Assembly (NCBI RefSeq): GCF_000513095.1
Contig: NZ_BAUT01000002.1
Location: 107,409 to 171,408, forward strand
Reading direction: 5' to 3'
DNA from: Halalkalibacter wakoensis JCM 9140
Lineage (GTDB): Bacteria > Bacillota > Bacilli > Bacillales > Bacillaceae_D
DNA length: 64,000 nucleotides
Below the pieces are notes generated by a model. It was not told where the DNA came from, ran no database searches, and saw nothing but the letters and a program-made list of their open reading frames with translations. Shown here one piece after another: positions 54,615 to 63,434 of this stretch (the first letter of the stretch is position 1; each line of letters opens with the position of its first letter). Made by a program: the position numbers and the translations under genes.

Positions 54615-56190
54615 ATGATCGTAAAAGAAAATAAATGGTCCGTATCGGAACTGTTAACTCGAGCCGTTGAATTAAAGCCTGATCGAGAAGCTCTCTATGA
54701 CTTGCGAGAAAGAATCACTTACCAACAGTTACATGAAAGGTTGAGAGACTTGTTGTCAATTTGATCGAGCTTGGAGTGAGAAAGGGAGATAGAGTGGGTG
54801 TATCTTTACCAAATTGGAATGAAACGCCCATTATCTTTTTTGCGGTTGCCAAAGTTGGTGGGATTGTCGTTCCTTTTAATCCAAACTATCGTCAAAACGA
54901 AATCAAGTATATCCTCGAGAATTCAAAACCGAAACTACTGTTTGTTTGCGAAAATATAGAAAAAATGTTGGGGTGGAGAAGTTAATAGCAAACGTAGATA
55001 AAATAATATCGGTTCGTTTTGAGCATAAACTCACACTATCATTTGATTCCTTGCTTTTGCAAAACGAGAACGATTCTAACATATCCTTGCCAGAGATCGA
55101 TGTTGATCATGATATTTTTTGTATTCTCTATACATCTGGTACAACAGGTGTGCCAAAAGGCGTTATGCTACCACATAGGAGTATTGTTCAGTCTGGAAAT
55201 ACAATAGCTGCTAGTCTACGCTGCACGTCAGAAGATGTATTCATCGTTCCTGCTCCATTGTTCCATATATTTGGGATTGCATGCAACGTGATGGCTGCTG
55301 TTTCTTCACAAGCAAAACTCATCCTACAAGAAAAGTTCCAGCCACAACAAACATTGCAATTAATTGAAGAGGAGAAGGTAACGATTCATCAAGGTGTTCC
55401 GACCATGTTTGTGATGGAATTAAACGTACCTAATTTTGATCAGTATAATCTGTCGTCACTCCGTACGGGTATGGTAGGGGCAGCTCCTTGTCCGCCTGAT
55501 ACAATAAAAGCGATACGGGAGAAAATGGGTCTGAATCTATTAATTTCATTTGGAATTTCTGAGACGGGAACGGTTACGATTACAGATTACGATGAGAATG
55601 AGATTAATTATTTGGAAACAGTCGGAAAGGCTATTGACGGTGTTGAATTAAAAATTGTTAATGAACATCATGAAGAACTGCCTATAGGGGCAATCGGAGA
55701 GATTGCATGTAAAAGCTTCGGGACGATGAAAGGCTATTATGAAATGGAAGAACAAACGAAGAAAGTATTTGATGAAGATGGATGGTACTATACAGGTGAC
55801 TTAGGCTCTTTAGATGAAAAAGGCTATCTTCGTTTCGCAGGACGTCAAAAAGAAATGATTATTCGTGGTGGATACAATATTTACCCACAGGAAATTGAAG
55901 GGGTATTATCAAAACACCCAAAAATACTCGAATGTGCGGTTATTGGCTATCCGAATGAAGTGTTAGGTGAGTTGGTTTGCGCTGTTATTAAACTAAAAAA
56001 AGATGAGAGCTGTACACCAGATGAAATAAAGGAATATGTTAAAGGGTTAATTGCAACGTATAAAGTCCCTTCCGAAGTGATTTTCGTTGAGGAGTTTCCT
56101 GTAACAGCAAGTGGGAAAATTCAAAAAGGAAAACTGAAGGAAAAAATCTTAAATACTGTGAAGATAACAAAAAAAGGAAAAGTAAAATAG
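54615..56190 (+). pseudogene. Second AMP-forming acyl-CoA ligase, two -1 frameshifts
   Basis: The start is ATG 54615 (AAGGGAGG upstream). The frame breaks twice: one base is missing at 54751/54752 (LRD | VVNLIELGVRKGDRVGV) and one in the A6 run at 54961-54966 (ENIEK | NVGVEKLI). Restored, it is a full ligase of about 525 aa with LYTSGTTGVPKGVML, PAPLFHIFG, ISFGISETGTV, WYYTGDLGSLDEKGY, an intact MIIRGGYNIYP hinge and PVTASGKIQKGK. It closely resembles the preceding ligase, so the two arose by tandem duplication. If the breaks are real, only the altered copy remains intact. Confidence 0.85.
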
Positions 56191-56194
56191 TTTT

Positions 56195-56272
56195 TCCTAC
56201 AATTGAATGGGAAACGTCAAAAGAAATCCTACATCATAATGGTAGAAACAAAAGTCTGAATTATTGTACTAT
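56195..56272 (+). promoter_or_regulatory. Paired TCCTACA dyad sites and promoter of the tricarboxylate-type transporter unit
   Basis: Site 1 TCCTACAATTGAATGGG (56195-56211) and site 2 TCCTACATCATAATGGT (56227-56243) start 32 bp apart, exactly as before the thiolase gene. A -10-like TACTAT (56267-56272) starts 23 nt after site 2. Each site departs from the TG half of the dyad at one or two bases. Site 1 begins 5 nt after the ligase stop codon. Confidence 0.6.
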
Positions 56273-56319
56273 TTATTTAGGTAATTAACCTTCCTTTAGA
56301 TCTTCATTTTAACAAAAAA

Positions 56320-56333
56320 TGAAAAGGCTTACA
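56320..56333 (+). promoter_or_regulatory. cre-like (CcpA) box before tctC
   Basis: TGAAAAGGCTTACA matches TGWAANCGNTNWCA except for G in place of C in the central CG. It lies about 50 nt after the -10. Confidence 0.45.
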
Positions 56334-56400
56334 AAAAGTTGTGTCGAAGTGGGATCAGGAAGGTCAATTATAAACAATAAAATTTTTAGGGGGGAAAAGA

Positions 56401-57459
56401 ATGAGTAGATTAAGCGGTAAATTTGTATTGGTAGCTTTATTTGCAATGTTCTTATTTCTAGTTACTGCTTGTGGAGAAACATCAGAATCATCAAGTTCCA
56501 ATGAAGAGCCTACAGAAGAAACACCGTCTAGTGAAGAGACAGCTGATGAAGAAGAAGAGGTGAGTGTAGATTTTCCTAAAAGTCCAATTAATTTAAATGT
56601 TGGTTTTGCTGCTGGTGGTGGAACGGATGTATTAGCTAGGGCAATGGTTGAATTGGCTCAACCATATATTCCAAATAATCAAAACATCGTAGTCGTTAAC
56701 CAGCCAGGTGCAGGTGGGGTATTGGCATTAGGAGAAATTATGAATCAAACGCCTGATGGGTATAACATTGTTATTTCACCGAGTGGTCCGATGACACTTA
56801 CACCTCACTTTGGGGACACTCCATATAAAGATTTAGAAGGATTCACACCAATTATTAACTTAACAACGGATAGTTATTTTCTTGCAGTTAATGGATCATC
56901 TGATATTGATTCTTTTGATGATTTAGTAGAATTTGCAAAAGAAAACCAATTAGATTTTGGTACAGCAGGAGCGCGAGGAGTGTCTACTGTAGCAATGCAG
57001 TCAATCGCAATGGAATTAGGTGTAGATTTTATCGAAGTTCCATTTGAAGGGAATGCACCTGCTCGAGCTGCATTAATGGGTGATCACGTCGATGCGGTTC
57101 ATAGTGTAGAAAGTGATTTATTACCATATCTAGAAAGTGGAGAGCTTAAGCCAATTTTATATTTTGGATTTGAGAAGCATCCAAATTTCCCAGACGTACC
57201 AAGCGTAACAGATTTAGGCTTTCCAGCTTTTACTAATAGTTTCTTTGTAACAGGACCGAAAGATTTACCAACGGATATTCGTGACGTCATTCATGATATC
57301 TTCAAAGCTGCAATGGAAGATCCAGCTGCAGAAGAGACATTCGAAAAAATCATGGCTACTCCAGATTATCGTGATGCAGATGGTTTAGGCGAGTTGCTAC
57401 AGAGCAAATTTGACGTAAATAAAGAAGTAGTCGAAGCGTCTGGATTAGCTGAAGAGTAA
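56401..57459 (+). CDS. tctC: TctC/Bug-type solute-binding lipoprotein of a tripartite tricarboxylate transporter
   Basis: 352 aa. A lipoprotein signal with lipobox LVTAC (Cys near residue 24) and an acidic Ser/Glu-rich linker are followed by the Bug fold: INLNVGFAAGGGTDVLARAM, VVNQPGAGGVLALGEI, then DFGTAGARGVSTVAM and VPFEGNAPARAALMGDHVDA. Known: Bug proteins bind carboxylates and deliver them to TctA/TctB. The operon follows the CoA-ligase unit, so the ligand is probably the acid that those ligases activate (inference). Strong GGGGGGAAAAGA ribosome binding site. Confidence 0.93.
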   Translation: MSRLSGKFVLVALFAMFLFLVTACGETSESSSSNEEPTEETPSSEETADEEEEVSVDFPKSPINLNVGFAAGGGTDVLARAMVELAQPYIPNNQNIVVVNQPGAGGVLALGEIMNQTPDGYNIVISPSGPMTLTPHFGDTPYKDLEGFTPIINLTTDSYFLAVNGSSDIDSFDDLVEFAKENQLDFGTAGARGVSTVAMQSIAMELGVDFIEVPFEGNAPARAALMGDHVDAVHSVESDLLPYLESGELKPILYFGFEKHPNFPDVPSVTDLGFPAFTNSFFVTGPKDLPTDIRDVIHDIFKAAMEDPAAEETFEKIMATPDYRDADGLGELLQSKFDVNKEVVEASGLAEE

Positions 57460-57472
57460 TTTCAAAAAAATA

Positions 57473-57502
57473 GAAACCGCCAACAAACTGTTTGGCGGTT
57501 TC
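57473..57502 (+). other. Hairpin between tctC and tctB without a T tract
   Basis: GAAACCGCCAA (57473-57483) pairs with TTGGCGGTTTC (57492-57502). No T run follows; tctB has its own AGGAGG 8 nt later. It probably stabilises tctC mRNA or causes partial termination, raising binding-protein yield over the membrane subunits. Confidence 0.65.
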
Positions 57503-57521
57503 CTCTATAGGAGGTTAAGAC

Positions 57522-58007
57522 ATGACGACCAAAGTAAAAGCTGTAATACCACCGATGTTTATGCTCCTATTCGGGGTTGCACTTTTGTTGATCATTCCAT
57601 CTCAAATTAGTAGTGGTGGAAGTAGGTCATACGTTAATCCACAATTTATTCCTTACTTAATGGGCTGGTTCATTATTTTTTTAAGCGTGATTTCCATTTT
57701 GGCTGAATTTTTCAAGAGAAAAGAAATGGTTACAGAAGAGGAGAAAGAACAATCATTAAAAACGGTTGATCAGAGAAATTTTGGAAAAGTTATTGGAGTT
57801 TTTACGGGACTGATATTGTGGGCTCTCCTCATCTCTTATTTAGGTCTTGTCATTACGTCCTATGTTTTTGTACTCAGTATGATGTTGCTTTTAGGAAATA
57901 GAAAAAAAGGACAGTTAATCATAGTACCTATTGCGGTTACGTTAGTTGTATATTTTGGAATTAAAGTATTTATGAAAGTGAATTTACCATCAGGAATCTT
58001 TTTATAA
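57522..58007 (+). CDS. tctB: TctB-type small membrane subunit
   Basis: 161 aa with four hydrophobic helices: an N-terminal helix, a second (PYLMGWFIIFLSVISILAEF), then after a charged loop two more ending KVFMKVNLPSGIFL, the common end of TctB proteins. Known: TctB is the poorly conserved small subunit of the transporter. AGGAGG precedes ATG 57522 and tctA follows after 11 nt. Confidence 0.9.
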   Translation: MTTKVKAVIPPMFMLLFGVALLLIIPSQISSGGSRSYVNPQFIPYLMGWFIIFLSVISILAEFFKRKEMVTEEEKEQSLKTVDQRNFGKVIGVFTGLILWALLISYLGLVITSYVFVLSMMLLLGNRKKGQLIIVPIAVTLVVYFGIKVFMKVNLPSGIFL

Positions 58008-58018
58008 GGAGGGACACC

Positions 58019-59529
58019 ATGCTAGACAACATTATATATGCGCTTACTCATGTGTTCGATCTAAAAATTATATTATTTATGATAATTGGTGTCGTCGTTG
58101 GGATCGTAGTAGGTGGTTTACCAGGCCTAAGTGTAACGATTGCAGTAGCACTAATTCTACCTTTTACGTTTGGGATGGACCCAGCCCTAGCTATTTTAAT
58201 GCTACTAGCTGTTTATTGTTCTGGTATCTACGGTGGTTCAATTGGGGCCATATTATTGAATACGCCAGGAACCGCAGCATCTGCAGCCACTGCTGCTGAT
58301 GGATTTGCGTTGACTCAAAAAGGAAAAACAGGTCAGGCACTCGGGATGTCTTTGTATGCATCTGTTATAGCAGGTTTATTAAGTGGTATTGTGTTACTTT
58401 TTGTTGCCCCACAAATTGCGAAGTTTGCTCTAGGTTTTGGCCCTCCGGAGTATTTTACGCTAGCTGTATTTGGCTTAACGATTATTGCTGCAGTGAGTGG
58501 TAAATCATTGGCAAAAGGATTAGTTATGGCATGCCTTGGAATTCTTGTTTCTACTATTGGAATGGACCTATTAATGGAAATACGAGATTGACGTTTGATA
58601 CGATGTTTCTAATGGCAGGTGTAAGTTTAATCCCGGCATTATTAGGACTATTTGCTATATCGGAAATATTGAAGCAAACTCAGCAAGGAACGGGCAAACT
58701 CTCTGTGACTGGGAAAGTTGATGATCAAGGGTTTACTTGGAGAAACGTGATACCATTTCGAAAAACAATATTAAAATCTAGTTTAATTGGGGTTATAATT
58801 GGAGCCATTCCAGGTACTGGTGGATCAATCTCCTCATTTTTAGCTGTAAATGAAGCGAGACGTGTTTCTAAAGATCCAGATAGTTATGGGAAGGGAAACC
58901 TAGACGGAGTCGCAGCCTCTGAGGCAGGTAACAATGGAACGACGGGTGCGACACTTATTCCAATGATGACGTTAGGAATTCCAGGAGATGTTGTAACTGC
59001 TGTTTTATTGGGCGCTTTATTGATTCAAGGGCTACAGCCGGGGCCACAGTTATTCCAGAATCATGGTGGATTGGTTTATACCATTATGATCGGGTTTATC
59101 CTTGTTAATATTATTATGTTCTTTGTTGCAAAACTAGCTATAAAACAATTTGCCAAAATCTCTCAAGTACCGGCTACTGTTTTATTTCCGATTGTCCTTA
59201 TGTGCTGTTTAGTAGGTGCATATGCGTATGATAATTCAATGCGTTCTGTTTGGTTCGCTTTATTCTTTGGTATTGTTGGATATGTATTACCGAAATTTGG
59301 TTATTCGGTTATTCCGATGTTAATTGGAATTATTCTCGGACCACTTGCTGAAACGTCACTAAGACGTTCTCTAGTACTCTCAAACGAGAGCTTGCTAATA
59401 TTCTTCCAACGACCAATCTCATTGTTTTTTATTATTCTAATTGTACTATCTATTGTTGTTCCACTATTTAAGAAGTATCGCGATAAAAGGGTCGAACGAG
59501 AACAATCAACGACAACCATTTCCAAATAA
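58019..59529 (+). pseudogene. tctA: TctA-type large membrane subunit, -1 frameshift
   Basis: About 503 codons once one base is restored at 58566/58567, where CC probably stands for CCC (TIGMD | PINGNTRLTF). Seen: GLPGLSVTIAVALILPFTFGMDPALAILML and SGIYGGSIGAILLNTPGTAASAATAADGF in the first half; GAIPGTGGSISSFLAVNEARRVSK and GTTGATLIPMMTLGIPGDVVTAVLLGALLIQGLQPGP in the second, the two family signatures. About 10-12 membrane helices. The rest is intact, so the break is probably an error; if real, the transporter is dead. Confidence 0.9.
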
Positions 59530-59540
59530 TATCTTACGAG

Positions 59541-59579
59541 AAAGATGTCTCACTATTAATAAAAGAGACATCTTTTTTG
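59541..59579 (+). terminator. Terminator of the tct unit
   Basis: A perfect 11-bp stem AAAGATGTCTC/GAGACATCTTT, then T's. Confidence 0.88.
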
Positions 59580-59691
59580 CGAATTCTATATGTAACGGAA
59601 ATGATATAGTGCTTCTGTATGGATGCAGGAAATGTTACATACAATAGCCAATATATTCTATAAATGAATACATGCAATGAGAGGGGTTTCT

Positions 59692-60517
59692 ATGTCAAGA
59701 AAGATACCGGTAAAATTTGACTTACATACGCATAATGAAATGTGCGGACATGCAATTGGTACAATTGAAGATTATGTTAAGGCAGCAATTGAAAAAGAAC
59801 TAAGTATTATTGGAATTTCTGACCATACCCCTTACTTTCATAGTGAGGACGACCAACCATATCCGCGAATAACGATGGCAAGGTCGGAACTTCCAAGATA
59901 TGTGGATGAAGTGCTCCGTTTAAAGGAAAAGTATGCTTCTCAAATTAACGTTCTACTTGGGATTGAAAGTGACTTTTTTCCTTTACATCATGCCACTTAC
60001 AAGAAATTTTTAGAGAAACAGCCATTTGACTACATCATTGGCTCCGTTCACTTTGTTGACGATATTAGACATCTTTAAAAAAAATCGGTGGGAAGGCTTG
60101 TCAGCTAGTGAGAGAGTCAAGACAAAAGAAGCTTATTATCAATTAATTGAACAGTCTGCACGTAGTGATCAATTTGACATATTAGGTCACATCGATGCGA
60201 TGAAAGGATTCTATCCTGAATTTTCTTCGATTGAAACAGACCAATTGGAACATACGTTGAAAATTATTGGAGACAATGACAAAGTAATTGAAATTAATAC
60301 ATCAGGAAAAACGAAGGATTCTGGAGGGTGGTATCCGGCTGACGACATTTTAGAAAGAGCGTTATTTTACAATGTGGGTGTTACATTCGGTTCGGATGCC
60401 CATGATCCAGACCGGGTTGCTGATGAATTCGGCGAGGTTCAAAAACGGTTAAAAGAAATAGGCTTTAAGGAAATGCATTACTTTGTTCAAAGACAACGAC
60501 AATCTGTGTCATTATAA
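59692..60517 (+). pseudogene. PHP-family histidinol-phosphatase-like protein (HisJ type), +1 frameshift
   Basis: ATG 59692 (GAGAGGGG upstream). Seen: metal motif DLHTHNEMCGHA, GISDHTPYF, LGIESDFFP and IIGSVHFVDDI in the first frame, then ILGHIDAMKGFYPEF, IEINTSGKT and FGSDAHDPDRVAD in the next. The break is one extra base in the TTT at 60074-60076 (LKKNRWEGLS follows when removed). All PHP metal ligands are present across the two parts. Known: HisJ dephosphorylates histidinol phosphate, but no his genes are near, so another phosphoester substrate is possible. Confidence 0.82.
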
Positions 60518-60528
60518 GATGGAGTAGA

Positions 60529-60557
60529 AGCTGGGTCTATTGTCCCGGCTTTTTTTC
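60529..60557 (+). terminator. Terminator after the PHP gene
   Basis: AGCTGGG (60529-60535) pairs with CCCGGCT (60544-60550, one wobble), then 7 T. Confidence 0.82.
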
Positions 60558-60690
60558 TAGTTGTTACCGAATAAGGGAATTCCCCTATAACAATAGAAGT
60601 AGTTTTTTTGTAAAATATTTGTAACTGCCTTCTATAGTAGTCCAATATTAGTATAGCTGAGTATTTTACAATAGGAAAGGGGAGGGTTTA

Positions 60691-60990
60691 ATGGATAAAT
60701 GTAAAATAACGAAAGACTCCGACGGTGCGATTTATGTAAAACTACCTGAAAAAATTTTGATCGATACTTCAACTTTACTTAAAGAATCATTGTTCCCTCA
60801 TATCGAAAGGGAAGTATCAAGAATAACATTTGATTTTAGTAATGTTGAAATTATAAATAGCTCAGGAATTGGAGTCTTGTTAGTTATACAAAAAAGAGCC
60901 AATTTGTTTGGAGTAAAAATAAAAATGGATAAAGTGAATTCTCATATAATAGAATTGCTTCAGCGAACAAAACTAAAGGATGTTATATAG
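60691..60990 (+). CDS. STAS-domain protein (anti-anti-sigma type)
   Basis: 99 aa. The fold core is ITFDFSNVEIINSSGIGVLLVIQKRANLFGVKIKM; NSSGIGVL is at the position of the phosphorylatable Ser motif (DSSGLGVL in SpoIIAA/RsbV), with Asp replaced by Asn. Known: such proteins release sigma factors from anti-sigma kinases, or serve as switches of PP2C/GAF pathways. No anti-sigma kinase is adjacent. It precedes the GGDEF-EAL gene by 27 nt, so the two are probably co-transcribed. Confidence 0.88.
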   Translation: MDKCKITKDSDGAIYVKLPEKILIDTSTLLKESLFPHIEREVSRITFDFSNVEIINSSGIGVLLVIQKRANLFGVKIKMDKVNSHIIELLQRTKLKDVI

Positions 60991-61017
60991 TTCATTAACG
61001 TGATTGGAGGATAAACA

Positions 61018-63378
61018 ATGCAACTGCCCGTAAAAATGAGAGAGCGGCAACAGATCATTACCTTAAATAAGAATGGTCAAATTGTTTATTTAGAACCCAA
61101 TTTCAGAAATCGGTTAGGATATAAAGAAAATGAAGTTATTGGGGAGCATATCGAACAAACAAAAATCATTAACATTCCTGTCCCATTGTCCTCTTTAGTC
61201 AAAAGTGTTTCTTGGGAAGGGGATGTAGAGTTTCTAAGTCGGGAGAACAAAATTATTACTAAAGTCATGAAGATTGAAAAAACGAACCATCATCGTGATA
61301 ATGTTTATTATTTTGATGGATCATTCCCTCAAAAGACTAGATCAACTGACGAGTTTGAGTTGTTCAATCACCTAGCAGAGTCTGTTATGATTACAAATAA
61401 AGATGGAGTCATTATCTTTGTAAATCAATCATTCAGTGATGTTACAGGATACAACCGAAGCGAAGTGATTGGTAAAACTCCTAAAATACTAGCCTCGGGT
61501 TATCATAATCATGAATTTTACATTAATATGTGGGCTTGTATTCATGATACTGGTAGTTGGAATGGAGAAATCATCAATAAGAAGAAAAATGGCGAACTTT
61601 TTCATGAGTTATTAAGTATTGATGTTGTTCAAGACGAAAGGGGATTGATCACAAATTACATAGGGACTTTTACCGACATAACTAAGATGAAAAACAATGA
61701 ACAAAATCTCCAATTGTATTCTCAAGTTTTTGAGAATGCTAGAGAAGGTGTCATGTTCACAAATAAAGAGGGCAAAATAATCTCTGTAAACCCTTCTTTT
61801 ACTGAGACAACAGGGTATACCAAAACTGATGTGTTAGGGAAAACACCGAGAATTCTAAGTTCTGGTCTGCATGATGTTGACTTTTATATTTCGATGTGGG
61901 AGGAAATTCATGAAAAAGGCAGTTGGCAAGGTGAAATTTGGAATAAAAAGAAAAATGGAGAAATTTACTTAGAGTCATTAAGCATAAATGCTGTTCAAGA
62001 GTCAGATGGGACGATTAAGCATTATGTTGGAATTTTTACAGATATTACAAAGAAAAAAAAGTCGGAAGAACAATTAAAGCATTTAGCTCATTATGATAGT
62101 TTAACAGGCCTACCGAATCGATTCTACTTTCAGGAAAAATTGAAAGAGGAACTGGATAAGCGTCAAAAACAAGATTACCTTACTGCCGTTTTATTTTTAG
62201 ACTTAAATGGATTCAAGATGATTAATGATGCATTTGGTCACTCAATTGGTGATGAGTTATTAAAAGCTGTATCAAAACGGCTTGAAATAAGTATTGAAAA
62301 AAAGGGGTTTGTAGCTAGGCTTGGTGGAGATGAGTTTACGATTTGTCTGACAAAAGTTCATAATGTAAACGAAATTAAGCAAATTGTTAACGAACTTGAT
62401 AAAGCATTTTCTGCTCCTTTTCATATTATTAATCAGGAATTTTTTATTCGGTTAAGCATTGGGGTTAGTCTCTATCCGGATGATGGGCAAGATGTTGATG
62501 ATTTAATTAGAAAAGCCGATTTAGCCATGTACGTCGCTAAAAAACAAGGAAAATATGTTGAGTTCCATCAAGGAGGGTTTGACATAAGTGGGGAAAGCAA
62601 GCTTACCGTGGTAAATGGTCTTCGAAAAGCGATTGAAAGGGATGAGCTAGTCCTATTTTACCAACCACAATTTAATTTGAAAACAAATGAAGTTGTGGGG
62701 TTGGAGGCTCTTTTAAGATGGAATCAAAAAGGGGTAGGAATCACGTCACCAGCTACATTTATGTCTATTGCAGAAGAAACTGGTTTAATTGTTCCGATTG
62801 GTGAATGGGTGATCAAACGTGTATGCAATCAAGTTATGAATTGGAAAGAGAAAGGTCTTCCGTTCACGAAGGTTTCAATAAACTTATCTGCACGACAGTT
62901 TGTCGACGCTTCACTAATCACGTTTCTAACGGATGTTATACATGAAACAAAAGTAGATCCAACCTACATTTCATTAGAAATAACGGAGAGCATTAGTATG
63001 CATAGCATTGATTATGCGATCAAAACGTTAGAGGCTATTCGATTGCTAGGGTTTAGCGTCTCTGTTGATGATTTTGGAACAGGCCATTCTTCTTTAAGTT
63101 ATTTGAAACGTTTTCCAGTGAATGCCTTAAAGATTGATCGGTCATTTGTAAAGGATATTTGGAGAGAAAAAGAAAATGCAGCCATTGTTCAAGCTATTAT
63201 TAGCATGGCGAAAGGACTAAAATTAGAAGTGATTGCAGAAGGGGTTGAAACAAAAGAGGAGCTATCTATTATTAAACAACTTGGCTGTACGTATGGACAA
63301 GGATACTATTTTGCGAAACCGATGTCATGCTTAGAAGTGGATCATTTCTTGAAAGAACACACGGTCCAAAGAATGTGA
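61018..63378 (+). CDS. PAS-PAS-PAS-GGDEF-EAL c-di-GMP signalling protein
   Basis: 786 aa, no membrane helix. Three PAS domains (about residues 10-90, 115-225 and 235-350; the last two are clear duplicates: FVNQSFSDVTGYNRSEVIGKTPKILASG and SVNPSFTETTGYTKTDVLGKTPRILSSG). The GGDEF domain has an intact RLGGDEF, but the inhibitory RxxD five residues before it is replaced by EKKG. The EAL domain has GLEALLRW, NLSARQF, LEITES, DDFGTGHSSLSYLKRFP and IAEGVET, all catalytic positions present. Synthesis and hydrolysis of c-di-GMP are both possible. AGGATAAACA precedes ATG 61018. Confidence 0.92.
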   Translation: MQLPVKMRERQQIITLNKNGQIVYLEPNFRNRLGYKENEVIGEHIEQTKIINIPVPLSSLVKSVSWEGDVEFLSRENKIITKVMKIEKTNHHRDNVYYFDGSFPQKTRSTDEFELFNHLAESVMITNKDGVIIFVNQSFSDVTGYNRSEVIGKTPKILASGYHNHEFYINMWACIHDTGSWNGEIINKKKNGELFHELLSIDVVQDERGLITNYIGTFTDITKMKNNEQNLQLYSQVFENAREGVMFTNKEGKIISVNPSFTETTGYTKTDVLGKTPRILSSGLHDVDFYISMWEEIHEKGSWQGEIWNKKKNGEIYLESLSINAVQESDGTIKHYVGIFTDITKKKKSEEQLKHLAHYDSLTGLPNRFYFQEKLKEELDKRQKQDYLTAVLFLDLNGFKMINDAFGHSIGDELLKAVSKRLEISIEKKGFVARLGGDEFTICLTKVHNVNEIKQIVNELDKAFSAPFHIINQEFFIRLSIGVSLYPDDGQDVDDLIRKADLAMYVAKKQGKYVEFHQGGFDISGESKLTVVNGLRKAIERDELVLFYQPQFNLKTNEVVGLEALLRWNQKGVGITSPATFMSIAEETGLIVPIGEWVIKRVCNQVMNWKEKGLPFTKVSINLSARQFVDASLITFLTDVIHETKVDPTYISLEITESISMHSIDYAIKTLEAIRLLGFSVSVDDFGTGHSSLSYLKRFPVNALKIDRSFVKDIWREKENAAIVQAIISMAKGLKLEVIAEGVETKEELSIIKQLGCTYGQGYYFAKPMSCLEVDHFLKEHTVQRM

Positions 63379-63434
63379 GTGAACAACCACTTTTTAAAAG
63401 GGCTAATCCTTATTCATAAGTGAGGCTTAAAACT

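Noticed and set aside
60062..60090. Programmed frameshifting or transcriptional slippage at the T3A8 run in the PHP phosphatase gene
   Set aside because: The stop codon lies at the start of the A run, so slippage on the A's cannot restore the frame; the extra base must be before it. HisJ proteins are not known to use recoding.
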